Positions 20,296 through 28,746 of a stretch of 64,000 nt of DNA are shown in pieces (position 1 is the stretch's first letter; each line of letters opens with the position of its first letter). Source of the stretch: Pseudomonas versuta (GTDB lineage: Bacteria; Pseudomonadota; Gammaproteobacteria; Pseudomonadales; Pseudomonadaceae); the NCBI RefSeq assembly GCF_001294575.1, contig NZ_CP012676.1, positions 1-64,000 on the forward strand, written 5' to 3'. The notes beneath the pieces were generated by a model. That model searched no databases and was not told the origin of the DNA. It saw only the letters and a list, made by a program, of their open reading frames with translations. Both the position numbers and the translations under genes were made by a program.

Positions 20296-21384
20296 ATGAA
20301 ACCGCACATCTGGCGTTTGGCTACAGTTGGCTTGCTTTGCGTGAGTATCAGTGGGCAGGTGTTGGCCGAAGAACAGCGAGGCGAGGAAAATCCTCAGCAC
20401 GCCCGCCCCGGTAACGGGCAGCCGCACGGGCAACAGGGACAGGGCGGCAATAATCAACCGCGCCAGGAACACAACCAGGGCAGGCCACAAGGTAATCCGG
20501 GCAATCAGCCCCGCCCGGAACATAACCAGCCCAACGCCGGCAATCAGGCACGCCCGGAACATAATCAGCCCAATCCCGGCAATCAGCCTCGCCCCGAGCA
20601 CAACCAGCCTCAGGGCGGGCAGTGGCAAAGCCGTCCGCACCAAGAACCCAACGGTCCTGGACGTCCGGCCCAGCCCGGCAATAACCTGCCGATCCAGCCC
20701 CGGCCCGATGCCGTACACCAGAACCAGGGGCCGAACCATGGTGGCAATCAGAACTGGCAAGGCGGCGGACATGATTCCCGGCCGGGCAATAATTTTGGCC
20801 CCGGCAACAGTCATCCCAACGATCATCGCTGGGCGGGTCGCCCCAGCGGGCACGGCAATGGCTGGGGCCCCGGGCCGCAATACCGGCCGGGTTATATCGT
20901 CGACCGATTCCCGGGCCAGCACTGGCAAGTGCCTTATCGCGGGCAGAACTACTTCTTTTCAGGGGGCTACTGGTATCGCCCGCAGGGTCCACGTTACATC
21001 GTGGTGCAGCCGCCGTACGGGATACGCGTAGGGTACTTGCCTGACTATGCGCAGGAACTGTGGGTCGGCAGCACCTTGATGTTCCTCGCGGCGGGGGCGT
21101 ATTACCAATATCAGCCCGCAACCCAGGACTACATTGTGGTTCAGCCGCCAGTGGCGCAGCAGCAGCCGGCAAGTAACGGTTATGACGTGGTGGCCTACCC
21201 GGCGAACGGTCAAAGCCCTGCGCAAATCGATCAGGATCGCTACGACTGTTACCGCTGGGCTGTAGATCAAAGCGGCTTTGACCCGGCCAAAGTCACCTAT
21301 GCACCTTCACCGGCAGTGGTGCAAACCTACCGGCAGGCGCAAGGCAACTGTCTGAGCAGTCGCGGCTATCAGGTCAACTATTGA
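20296..21384 (+). CDS. Exported protein with Asn/Gln/Pro/Gly-rich repeats and a DUF6515-like C-terminus
   Basis: 362 residues from the ATG at 20296, which gives a clean signal peptide (KPHIWRLATVGLLCVSISG, cleavage near VLAEE). Residues about 30-200 are low complexity, rich in Asn, Gln, Pro, Gly and His, with tandem GNQPRPEHNQPN units. The C-terminal ~160 residues are ordered: tyrosine/aromatic-rich GQNYFFSGGYWYRP, YGIRVGYLPDY, a hydrophobic helix, then YDCYRWAVDQSGFDP, as in DUF6515-type exported proteins. The C-terminal part has two cysteines. It probably lies in the periplasm or cell envelope; function unknown. The stop overlaps the convergent efflux gene by 7 bases. Confidence 0.85.
   Translation: MKPHIWRLATVGLLCVSISGQVLAEEQRGEENPQHARPGNGQPHGQQGQGGNNQPRQEHNQGRPQGNPGNQPRPEHNQPNAGNQARPEHNQPNPGNQPRPEHNQPQGGQWQSRPHQEPNGPGRPAQPGNNLPIQPRPDAVHQNQGPNHGGNQNWQGGGHDSRPGNNFGPGNSHPNDHRWAGRPSGHGNGWGPGPQYRPGYIVDRFPGQHWQVPYRGQNYFFSGGYWYRPQGPRYIVVQPPYGIRVGYLPDYAQELWVGSTLMFLAAGAYYQYQPATQDYIVVQPPVAQQQPASNGYDVVAYPANGQSPAQIDQDRYDCYRWAVDQSGFDPAKVTYAPSPAVVQTYRQAQGNCLSSRGYQVNY
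20500..20613 (+). repeat. In-gene tandem repeat, 39-base unit, three copies
   Basis: Units start at 20500, 20539 and 20578 and each encodes a version of GNQPRPEHNQPN plus one residue; the third is cut short. A more diverged unit (NNQPRQEHNQGR) precedes them. Synonymous differences between copies show they are not a very recent duplication. Copy number may vary between strains. Confidence 0.85.
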
Positions 21385-22277
21385 GGGGTAGCCCGGAGTT
21401 TGACCACTTCCTGCGGGTCGGCGTGCACCAGCACTTCGGCCCGCGGATAGGCTTTCTCAATTTCTGCTGCCGCTCTGTCACTGATGGTGTGAGCCTCTGA
21501 CAGGCTCAGCTCCCCCGGCAGTTCCAGGTGCAGTTGCACAAACCACACATTGCCGGAAATTCGCGTACGCAAATCGTGTGCACCCAGCACCCCGGGTACG
21601 CTGCAGGCCAGCTTCACCATGTTATCGCTGACCTCGGTTGGCAGCTCTTCGTCCATCAGCACCGAAAAACTCTCACGGGCGATCTGGATAGCACTCCACA
21701 GGATGTACATCGCGATCCCCAGACCAAACCATGCATCGAGCTGAGGGAAACCGACGCTGGCCAGCACCAGTGCCACTAAAATACTGCCGTTGAGCATCAG
21801 GTCGGAGCGGTAATGCAGTGAGTCGGCCCGCACCGCGTTGGACCCCGTAGCCTTGATCACGCGGTGTTGCAGGATCAGCAGAGCCACGGTCATCACCAGG
21901 GAAAATATAATCACCCCGATCCCGATCCATGGTGCGCCCACAGGCTCCGGGTTTTTCAGCCGTTCGAAGGCCTGAAAGGCAATCAGCACGGCACTTACGC
22001 CAATAAACAATGCTTGTGCCATGCCCGCCAGCGACTCGGCTTTACCGTGGCCATAGCGGTGATCGTCATCAGCCGGTCGCAATGCGTAATGCACCGCCAG
22101 CAGGTTGAGAAACGAGGTCACGCCGTCGAGGAGTGAGTCGGTCAACCCGGCGAGCATGCTGATCGAGCCACTGAGCCACCAGGCGACGGCCTTGGTCACA
22201 ATCAAAAGACTGGCCACCGCCACTGACGCGCGGGTGGCCAGGCGTAACAGACGGGCGTGTTCCGGGCTGCTGGTCAT
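21378..22277 (-). CDS. Cation diffusion facilitator (FieF-like metal efflux protein)
   Basis: 299-residue inner-membrane antiporter that exports divalent metals such as zinc, iron or cobalt for protons. Six membrane segments in residues ~15-205, with the metal site residues in TDSLLDGVTSFLNLLA and DSLHYRSDLMLNGS (DxxxD and HxxxD), plus the HRYGHGKAESL loop typical of FieF. The cytoplasmic C-terminal domain (about 210-290) has the usual alpha-beta fold (VLGAHDLRTRISG, VHADP). Metal preference cannot be fixed by sequence. It overlaps the convergent exported-protein gene. Confidence 0.93.
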   Translation of the reverse strand: MTSSPEHARLLRLATRASVAVASLLIVTKAVAWWLSGSISMLAGLTDSLLDGVTSFLNLLAVHYALRPADDDHRYGHGKAESLAGMAQALFIGVSAVLIAFQAFERLKNPEPVGAPWIGIGVIIFSLVMTVALLILQHRVIKATGSNAVRADSLHYRSDLMLNGSILVALVLASVGFPQLDAWFGLGIAMYILWSAIQIARESFSVLMDEELPTEVSDNMVKLACSVPGVLGAHDLRTRISGNVWFVQLHLELPGELSLSEAHTISDRAAAEIEKAYPRAEVLVHADPQEVVKLRATPQ

Positions 22278-22305
22278 AGGCGATCCTTAACTGTGGCGAG
22301 GGGCA

Positions 22306-22725
22306 TCAGGCGGCAGGTATCAAACCGTACATGGCCAGTTGCTGCACGCTGCCTTTGTGCTGGATCAGGCGCGGGTCATTCAGCGGGAAGCTGCGGCCCA
22401 GTTCACTTTCGAGAATGGCCTGGAGTTTACTGTTATCCACTTTGCCGTCAGCACCAATGGCTTCGCGCAGCTTTTCGGGGGCTATCTGTGCAGTTTTGCC
22501 CGGCGGGAAATAAATGGCCCCGGTGGCGAAGTCGACGCCGAAGGCGATCAAGCCCGGAATCACATAAAACAGCAGGCCCACGGCATCGAGCACGGCGATC
22601 ATGGGGTCGATCTTGCCGTCGATCTGGCCGCGTCTGTCAGGGAAGAAAATACTGCCGCAAGCAGTCAATTGGGTGAGCAGGGCCGCAACCACGACGCCGC
22701 CAATCACGCGAGAAGAGATACGCAT
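22306..22725 (-). CDS. Small lipoprotein
   Basis: 139 residues with a lipoprotein signal peptide: lipobox LTAC with Cys23, after VVVAALLTQ. The mature part contains a hydrophobic stretch (AVLDAVGLLFYVIPGLIAFG) and a YFPPGK segment, then a soluble C-terminus. The residue after the lipid-modified Cys is Gly, not Asp, so outer-membrane sorting is expected. Close relatives in pseudomonads often carry the misleading name polyribonucleotide nucleotidyltransferase, but no such domain is visible; overall organisation recalls YceK/YidQ lipoproteins. It is divergent from hrpB. The frame runs open far upstream across hrpB, which is a shadow. Confidence 0.85.
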   Translation of the reverse strand: MRISSRVIGGVVVAALLTQLTACGSIFFPDRRGQIDGKIDPMIAVLDAVGLLFYVIPGLIAFGVDFATGAIYFPPGKTAQIAPEKLREAIGADGKVDNSKLQAILESELGRSFPLNDPRLIQHKGSVQQLAMYGLIPAA

Positions 22726-22828
22726 ACAAAAAACCTCGAAGAAGCTTGAAGAGTCGAACCCGGGATTAAGACCGTGCTTAATGCCGAACGGTTCGCCGTT
22801 ATACTCGCCGCTCTGTTCTGGAGCCACC

Positions 22829-25348
22829 ATGATTTCTTTGCCGATTGATGAAGTTTTACCCGCGCTGCGCCAGGCCTTGCGTGAACGCCACGAGGCGGTG
22901 CTCGAAGCCCCCCCCGGCGCCGGTAAAACCACCCGGGTCCCGCTGGCCCTGTTAAACGAGCCCTGGCTCGCCGGGCAGAAGATTCTGATGCTCGAACCCC
23001 GGCGTCTTGCGGCCCGTGCCGCGGCAGAGCGTTTGGCCAGTGAACTGGGGGAAAAGGTCGGCGAAACCGTCGGATACCGGATCAGGTTAGACAGCAAGGT
23101 GGGGCCGGACACCCGCATCGAAGTGGTCACTGAAGGCATCCTCACCCGGCGCTTGCAGCACGACCCGGCGCTCGAAGGTGTGGGGTTGCTGATCTTTGAC
23201 GAATTCCATGAGCGTAGTCTGGATGCCGACCTGGCCTTGGCTTTAAGCCTCAATGGCCGCGAGCTGTTTCGCGATGAGCAACCGCTGAAAATCTTGCTGA
23301 TGTCGGCCACCCTTGAAGGTGAGCGTCTGGCCAGCTTGCTCGATGACGCGCCGGTGCTGCGCAGCGAAGGGCGGATGTACCCGGTGGCCATGCGTTGGGG
23401 GCGCCCGTTTGTGCCTGGCGAGTTCATCGAGCCGCGGGTGGTGCAAACGGTGCTCGATGCCATCAGCGATGACAGCGGCAGCCTATTGGTGTTCTTGCCC
23501 GGTCAGGCCGAAATTCGCCGGGTCCATCAACAGTTGGCTGATGCGCTGGGTTCGCGCAGCGACATCCTGCTGTGCCCGCTGCATGGTGAACTGGACCTGA
23601 ATGCGCAGCGTGCGGCGATCGAGCCTGCTCCCGCAGGCAGGCGCAAAGTGGTGCTGGCGACCAACATTGCCGAGACCAGCCTGACCATCGATGGCGTGCG
23701 GGTGGTGATAGATGCCGGGCTGGCGCGGGTGCCACGTTTTGACCCCGGCAGCGGCATGACCCGTCTCGACACCCAGCGCATCTCGCGGGCCAGCGCCACC
23801 CAACGTGCCGGCCGGGCCGGACGCCTGGAGCCTGGCGTCTGTTATCGCCTGTGGTCCGAAGACCAGCACGCGCAATTGGCGGCCTATAGCAGTGCGGAAA
23901 TCCTCCAGGCCGATCTGGCCGGGCTGGCGCTGCAACTGGCGCGCTGGGGAGTGACCCCGGAGCAACTGATCTGGCTGGATCTGCCACCCTCGGCAAGTTA
24001 TGCACAGGCCCGGCAGTTGCTTGAGCGGCTGGGGGCTTTGCACACCGCAAAACTCACCCCCCACGGCGAAGCCATGGCCGAACTGCCCGCGCACCCGCGC
24101 ATTGCTCATCTGTTATTGCGCGGGCAAGAACTGGGTCTGGCCGAGATGGCCAGCGATGTCGCGGCGCTCTTGGGCGAGCGCGACATCCTGCGTGGTGCCG
24201 GGGCGGATGTGCACAGCCGTCTGGCCTTGCTCCAGGGTGAAAGCCGCGGGGCACGTTGCGGGCAGGGCGGTGTGCAACGGGCCCGGCAACTGGCCCGGCA
24301 ATATCGGGGCTACCTGCGCGGCAAGGCCACACAGCCCGTTGCTGATCCCGATCATCCGCGCTGGCTGGGCGCCTTGCTGGCGCTGGCCTATCCCGACCGC
24401 GTTGCGCAACAACGCAAACCCGGCGGCGCAGAATATCGGCTGGCCAATGGCCGGGCGGCGTTATTCAGCGAGGTCGACGGCCTGATGAAGCATCCCTGGC
24501 TGGTGATCGCCGATCTGGGCAGTCGTCAGGGGCAGCGTGAAGAACGGATCTACCTGGCGGCCGAGCTTGATCCCGGGTTGCTCGACAGCGTGCTCAGTGA
24601 GCAGGTCAGCGTTGTCGACCAGCTTGACTGGGACGAGCGTGAAGGGGTGTTGCGCGCCGAACGCCAGCGCAAGGTCGGTGAACTGGTGCTTGGCCGTGAG
24701 CCGCTGACCGGGCTGGACGCCGCGGCGCGCACCGGGGCGCTGGTCAATCTGGTCCGGCGCAAGGGCCTCGAGTTGCTGCCCTGGACCCCGGAACTGCGCC
24801 AGTGGCAGGCACGGGTGATGCTTTTGCGTCAGCTCGATCTGGCTGCCCAAGGGCAAAGCGAATGGCCGGATGTGAGTGATGCGGCGCTGCTGGCTTCACT
24901 TGAGGATTGGCTGGCGCCGTACCTGGAGCGCGTCTCGCGCCTGAGTCATTTCGCCAGCCTCGACCTGTCCGGCATTGTGCATAACTTGCTCAAATGGCCC
25001 TTGCCCCAGCGGCTGGACGAACTGGCGCCGCATCACATCAAGGTACCGTCGGGTTCGTCGGTGCGTCTGGACTACAGCGAATACCCGCCGATTCTGGCTG
25101 TGCGCCTGCAAGAACTGTTCGGCCTGGCCGATACCCCGCGCATCGCCGGTGGCCGGCAGGTGGTCAAGTTGCACCTGCTGTCGCCGGCAAGACGCCCGGT
25201 GCAAGTGACTCAGGATCTGGCCAACTTCTGGCGCAGCACCTACAGCGAAGTAAAGAAGGATTTGAAGGGGCGCTATCCGAAACACTACTGGCCCGACGAC
25301 CCGCTGATAGCCGAGCCCACGGCCCGGATCAAGCCCCGTAAACCCTGA
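22829..25348 (+). CDS. hrpB: DEAH-box ATP-dependent helicase HrpB
   Basis: 839-residue superfamily 2 helicase. Motif I APPGAGKTTRVP (residues ~28-36), motif II DEFHERSLDADL, motif III SATLEGERL, and the C-terminal RecA motifs LATNIAETSLTIDG and QRAGRAGRLEPGVCYRLW are all intact. The HrpB C-terminal domain ends the protein (YSEVKKDLKGRYPKHYWPDD). Its RNA substrate in bacteria is unknown; relatives have been tied to surface attachment or virulence in some species. The ATG at 22829 fits the conserved MISLPIDEVLPAL start; 76 upstream codons are only open frame across the divergent lipoprotein gene. Confidence 0.95.
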   Translation: MISLPIDEVLPALRQALRERHEAVLEAPPGAGKTTRVPLALLNEPWLAGQKILMLEPRRLAARAAAERLASELGEKVGETVGYRIRLDSKVGPDTRIEVVTEGILTRRLQHDPALEGVGLLIFDEFHERSLDADLALALSLNGRELFRDEQPLKILLMSATLEGERLASLLDDAPVLRSEGRMYPVAMRWGRPFVPGEFIEPRVVQTVLDAISDDSGSLLVFLPGQAEIRRVHQQLADALGSRSDILLCPLHGELDLNAQRAAIEPAPAGRRKVVLATNIAETSLTIDGVRVVIDAGLARVPRFDPGSGMTRLDTQRISRASATQRAGRAGRLEPGVCYRLWSEDQHAQLAAYSSAEILQADLAGLALQLARWGVTPEQLIWLDLPPSASYAQARQLLERLGALHTAKLTPHGEAMAELPAHPRIAHLLLRGQELGLAEMASDVAALLGERDILRGAGADVHSRLALLQGESRGARCGQGGVQRARQLARQYRGYLRGKATQPVADPDHPRWLGALLALAYPDRVAQQRKPGGAEYRLANGRAALFSEVDGLMKHPWLVIADLGSRQGQREERIYLAAELDPGLLDSVLSEQVSVVDQLDWDEREGVLRAERQRKVGELVLGREPLTGLDAAARTGALVNLVRRKGLELLPWTPELRQWQARVMLLRQLDLAAQGQSEWPDVSDAALLASLEDWLAPYLERVSRLSHFASLDLSGIVHNLLKWPLPQRLDELAPHHIKVPSGSSVRLDYSEYPPILAVRLQELFGLADTPRIAGGRQVVKLHLLSPARRPVQVTQDLANFWRSTYSEVKKDLKGRYPKHYWPDDPLIAEPTARIKPRKP

Positions 25349-25391
25349 AGCTTGCAGCTCGACCCCATAGATGCGAGCTGTTGTCTTCAAG

Positions 25392-25419
25392 AGCTCGCGA
25401 GGCAAGCTCGCTCCTACAG
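25392..25419. repeat. Single REP unit (GTAGGAGCGAGCTTG family)
   Basis: On the minus strand it reads CTGTAGGAGCGAGCTTGCCT followed by CGCGAGCT, a single unit of the same family seen at 36483, 39720 and 41149. It lies between hrpB and the convergent EEP-family gene, a typical REP location. Confidence 0.75.
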
Positions 25420-25437
25420 ATGCAGATATAGGGGGGG

Positions 25438-26520
25438 TCAATCAATCGGTAACAAAAACCGCCCCATCACCGGCAGGTGGTCGGAAATGCTCAGCGTATC
25501 TTCCTGGCGCACATAGGCTTCAATGCGCTGCAGTTTCGGGCTGTAGAACAGGTAATCCAGGGTGCGGTCAGGGGCTTGAACGCGCGGGTCATTGGGGAAG
25601 TGGGTCAGCCACAGTTCGCGGTCGATGCCGGTGGCTTCGGGGTTGCTGGGGACCATCGGGTATTTTTCCCACAGCAGGTGCAATTCACTGTCCGGTGAAT
25701 AGCCCGCTCGCAGTTCGGCGGGCAAGCGCAAGAACTGGCCAATGGGCAACAGGTTGAAATCACCGCCAATCAACCAGGGCGTGCCCTGGCTCTCGAACTT
25801 GTCCAGCAGTACACCCGTGGCCTGCATTTGATGGAGCAGGTTGCTGTTGTCCAGTGACGGGGCGTCGAACTGGGTGTTGATGGCAATTATTTGCCCGCCG
25901 TCGTTTAGCGGCAGGTAGTTAACCAGCAGTGCAGGTTTTGGCTGGAACTGGCGGCTGATGATATTGGCTTCGGCCACCGGCAATTGCAGGCGCTCGGCAT
26001 GTTCGATCTGGTAACGGCTGAGGGTCACCAGTTTGCGTCCGACACTGCCCAGAATATGCCAGTCGGGCACCAGGTCGGCCTTCCAGGTAAAGGCCTGGGT
26101 GCTGCACGGGTACAGATCGACCAGGCGTTCCTGCAACAGCGCGAGCTGGTCCTGATAGTCACTGGCCTTGGCGTTTTCATCGAGCTCTTGCAGCAGCACC
26201 AGATCGGGCTGCTCATCGCGTATCACCCGCGACACTTCATCCAGGCTGAATGCCATGTCTTCACGGGTCGGGCGCAGATCCGGGCCGCTGCCGTCCACCA
26301 GGTTGTACCAGAACACATAACGCTTGCCTGCCAGGTATTGAACGTTCCAGGTCATGACCTTGAGCGCCTGGCCCGGCACCAGCACCGGTGCGGTGGCCGG
26401 GCAGCTGAGCGCCAGCACCTCTTTGGCATCGGGTCGCCACGTAACGCTGTAAATCAGGCTCGCCAGCACGGCGGCGACCAGCAGCAAACCTAACAGGGTG
26501 GGGCGTAATAAACGTGGCAT
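25438..26520 (-). CDS. Membrane-anchored endonuclease/exonuclease/phosphatase family protein
   Basis: 360 residues with one N-terminal membrane anchor (about 8-27) and a large periplasmic EEP domain. Catalytic motifs of the DNase I-like fold are present: VMTWNVQYL, LLQELDEN, NTQFD, IGGDFNLLP, DYLFYSPKL and ISDHLPVMG, giving the Asn, Glu, Asp/Asn and Asp/His residues for metal-dependent phosphodiester cleavage. Members act on nucleic acids, phosphoinositides or sphingomyelin; which one applies cannot be told. It is alone on its strand, convergent with hrpB. Confidence 0.87.
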   Translation of the reverse strand: MPRLLRPTLLGLLLVAAVLASLIYSVTWRPDAKEVLALSCPATAPVLVPGQALKVMTWNVQYLAGKRYVFWYNLVDGSGPDLRPTREDMAFSLDEVSRVIRDEQPDLVLLQELDENAKASDYQDQLALLQERLVDLYPCSTQAFTWKADLVPDWHILGSVGRKLVTLSRYQIEHAERLQLPVAEANIISRQFQPKPALLVNYLPLNDGGQIIAINTQFDAPSLDNSNLLHQMQATGVLLDKFESQGTPWLIGGDFNLLPIGQFLRLPAELRAGYSPDSELHLLWEKYPMVPSNPEATGIDRELWLTHFPNDPRVQAPDRTLDYLFYSPKLQRIEAYVRQEDTLSISDHLPVMGRFLLPID

Positions 26521-26608
26521 GGGCTCAGCTTATGACGTAGCGGGAATTGCCGAGGATACCGGACCGCAGTCCGGCACCCAAGGACAGGTGAATAGTGAAT
26601 CTTCTCTC

Positions 26609-27268
26609 TTACTTGTCGGACGGTTCGCCGATTAGCATAAACAAGCGGTACAGCACGACCGACAAAAACAGCTGCAAAAAGCTGTTGGCACTCTCCAGCG
26701 CCAGCGAGAGCAAAGGATTCTCGTCTTTCTGGAACAGCGAGAAGCTCAATTCCTTGAGCAACATCAGCGGCCCGAGTACCGCCAGCAAGCAGACAAAAAT
26801 CCGCCAGAAGTGCCCGCGGCTCATGGCGAAGCTCGATTTCAGGGCCGTCAGCGGGGCGTCACCGCGCAATACCAGGCGGTATTCGGCAAACGCAAACACA
26901 ACGGTCAGAAAAATACCGGGGACAAAAAACATCGACAGCCCGAGCACAATCAGCAACGTACTGATGGCGGCGAGCAATGCGAACCTGGGCCACAGGGTGA
27001 GGGCTTGGGCCAGCAGCTCCCGGTTGCGCGGGCTTTCGCCACGGCTGCGGGCGTCAAGGAACAGAATCAACGCGCCGGTATACAGCGGGTACAGCAGCAA
27101 ACCCACAAGCAGGCCGTAACCGGGCGACGGATCGGGGCCCACGGCGTTATCAACCATGTGCTGCAGCACTGCTTCAAGGATCACCAGCGGCAAGCACAGC
27201 GCCACGATCTGGCCCAGGTTGCGCTGGAAGAAATACAGGGAGTCGCGAATAACGGTCAGCGGATTCAT
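26609..27268 (-). CDS. YciC-family membrane protein
   Basis: 219 residues from the ATG at 27266-27268 (MNPLTVIRDSLYFFQRNLGQ). Five to six hydrophobic segments, with a pattern like E. coli YciC (UPF0259): IVALCLPLVILEAVLQ, YGLLVGLLLYPLYTGALILF, FALLAAISTLLIVLGL, MFFVPGIFLTVVFAFAEYRL and a C-terminal pair. Short conserved loops include GDAPLTALKSSF. Function is unknown. Upstream codons in the same frame fall in a region with a different composition and are not needed. Confidence 0.85.
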   Translation of the reverse strand: MNPLTVIRDSLYFFQRNLGQIVALCLPLVILEAVLQHMVDNAVGPDPSPGYGLLVGLLLYPLYTGALILFLDARSRGESPRNRELLAQALTLWPRFALLAAISTLLIVLGLSMFFVPGIFLTVVFAFAEYRLVLRGDAPLTALKSSFAMSRGHFWRIFVCLLAVLGPLMLLKELSFSLFQKDENPLLSLALESANSFLQLFLSVVLYRLFMLIGEPSDK

Positions 27269-27444
27269 GGTCAGGCATCGGCAGTCAAAAGCGGTGCGCC
27301 ACTTTAACCGATGCCACGCGATGGTGAGCAAATGTAAACGTTGAGTAAGGGTCATTGAAACTTCTTGTTACGACCCCATAACCTGAATGACCTCCTGCAA
27401 TGTGCATGGGTCATGGTTTTTATCGGCAATCCCGTGAGGTCGTC

Positions 27445-28116
27445 ATGAACAGCGAAGAGCAAACCCTGATTGACGGGCTGTTTACCCGGTTACAACAGGC
27501 TGAAAACGACGCGGCCCCGCGCGATGTCCAGGCACAGGAGCGGATCAACCAGCATCTGGCCCGTCAGCCTGCGGCGGCTTACTACATGACTCAGGCGATT
27601 CTTGTGCAAGAGGCCGCGCTCAAGCAGCTCGACCAGCAGAACAAGCAGTTGCAGGCCGAGCTCGATCAGGCTCGGGCCGCGCCTGCACCAGCGCCTGCCA
27701 GCGGTGGTTTTTTGTCCGGCATGTTTGGTGGCGGTAACCGTCCACCTGCACCTGCCCCTGCCGCCTCGGGCGGCTGGCGTGACGGGCCATCGTCGCCACC
27801 TCCAGCGCCTGCCTATTCGGCTGCGCAAGCCGCGGCGCCGGTTGCGCCTGCTGCGGGTAGCAGCTTCCTTGGCGGCGCCCTGAAAACCGCCGCCGGTGTG
27901 GCGGGCGGGGTGATGCTGGCGCAAGGTATCAGCAGCCTGTTCAGCCACAATCAACAGCCGCAAGTGGTTGAGGAAATCATCGAGCAACCGGTACCGGCCA
28001 GCGACAGCGGCTGGGGCAATGGTAACCAGCAGTTTGCCAATAATGATGGGCCCGGCATTGAAGACGTCGGCCTGGACGATGATGACTTCTTTTCTGACGA
28101 CGACTCCTTCGTCTGA
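27445..28116 (+). CDS. DUF2076 family protein
   Basis: 223 residues from the ATG at 27445, with GTGAGGTCG just upstream. The N-terminal ~90 residues are helical and charged, with a coiled-coil-like run (KQLDQQNKQLQAELDQAR); the middle is Ala/Pro-rich; a glycine-rich hydrophobic helix (FLGGALKTAAGVAGGVMLAQ) follows; the C-terminus is very acidic (LDDDDFFSDDDSF). This is the DUF2076 architecture, a periplasmic or ligand-binding-like protein of unknown role, often recorded as 'putative periplasmic ligand-binding sensor'. It has no signal peptide. It is followed by a hairpin, then the NYN gene. Confidence 0.85.
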   Translation: MNSEEQTLIDGLFTRLQQAENDAAPRDVQAQERINQHLARQPAAAYYMTQAILVQEAALKQLDQQNKQLQAELDQARAAPAPAPASGGFLSGMFGGGNRPPAPAPAASGGWRDGPSSPPPAPAYSAAQAAAPVAPAAGSSFLGGALKTAAGVAGGVMLAQGISSLFSHNQQPQVVEEIIEQPVPASDSGWGNGNQQFANNDGPGIEDVGLDDDDFFSDDDSFV

Positions 28117-28125
28117 TAACTCGCT

Positions 28126-28151
28126 GCCCGGCGTGTGATTGCACGCCGGGC
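28126..28151 (+). terminator. GC-rich hairpin after the DUF2076 gene
   Basis: GCCCGGCGTG (28126-28135) pairs perfectly with CACGCCGGGC (28142-28151) around six bases. There is no T run after it, so it is a weak or Rho-assisted terminator or processing site at most. It separates DUF2076 from the NYN gene. Confidence 0.5.
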
Positions 28152-28241
28152 GGTTAATCCGCGCAAAATCCCGGCAGGCTGGCATACTGCGGCCTTGTTT
28201 TTCAGCTGCTGCCCGCTTGCCTGGGCACATGAGGTTTGCCG

Positions 28242-28718
28242 GTGAAAAGAATTGCGGTCTTCGCGGATGTGCAGAACCTCTATTACACAGTTCGCCAGGC
28301 TTATGGCTGCCACTTCAATTACGCTGCGCTATGGGCCGACATCAGCCAACGCGGTGAAATTGTCGAGGCCTACGCTTATGCGATTGACCGGGGTGACAGC
28401 AAACAGCAGCAGTTTCAGCAGATCCTGCGCAACCTGGGCTTTACGGTAAAACTCAAGCCCTATATCCAGCGCAGCGATGGTTCGGCCAAGGGCGACTGGG
28501 ACGTAGGCATCACCATCGACATCATGGACATTGCGGCCAATGTCGATGAAGTGGTGCTGGCCTCGGGAGACGGCGATTTCGATCTGCTGCTCGAACGCAT
28601 TGCCAGCAAGCACGGGGTCGACACCGTGGCCTATGGGGTGCCCGGCCTTACCGCCAACTCATTGATTCGTGCCGCTGGCCGTTATGTGCCGATTGAAGGC
28701 AGCTTGCTGCTCAAGTAA
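28242..28718 (+). CDS. NYN-domain (LabA/DUF88-like) putative ribonuclease
   Basis: 158 residues from the GTG at 28242, seven bases after GAGG; a TTG two codons earlier is also possible. The PIN-like NYN fold is clear: KRIAVFADVQNLYYTVRQAY at the N-terminus with the first acidic residue (D9), KGDWDVGITIDIMDIA in the middle and VVLASGDGDFDLLLERI with the acidic cluster near residues 108-116. NYN proteins are metal-dependent RNases in several well-studied cases, while LabA-type members have unclear activity. The DEDDh exonuclease gene starts 28 bases after the stop on the same strand, suggesting a two-gene operon acting on RNA or single-stranded nucleic acid. Confidence 0.88.
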   Translation: MKRIAVFADVQNLYYTVRQAYGCHFNYAALWADISQRGEIVEAYAYAIDRGDSKQQQFQQILRNLGFTVKLKPYIQRSDGSAKGDWDVGITIDIMDIAANVDEVVLASGDGDFDLLLERIASKHGVDTVAYGVPGLTANSLIRAAGRYVPIEGSLLLK

Positions 28719-28746
28719 TTTCCATTTTTTACAGGATTGACCCGGT

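Noticed and set aside
20137..21172. Two long antisense frames over the repeat-rich protein gene
   Set aside because: They mirror the Pro/Gly/Asn-rich repeats and lack their own start signals and family matches.
22743..23463. Long minus-strand extension in front of the lipoprotein
   Set aside because: It runs across hrpB. The lipobox and signal peptide only make sense with the start at 22725.
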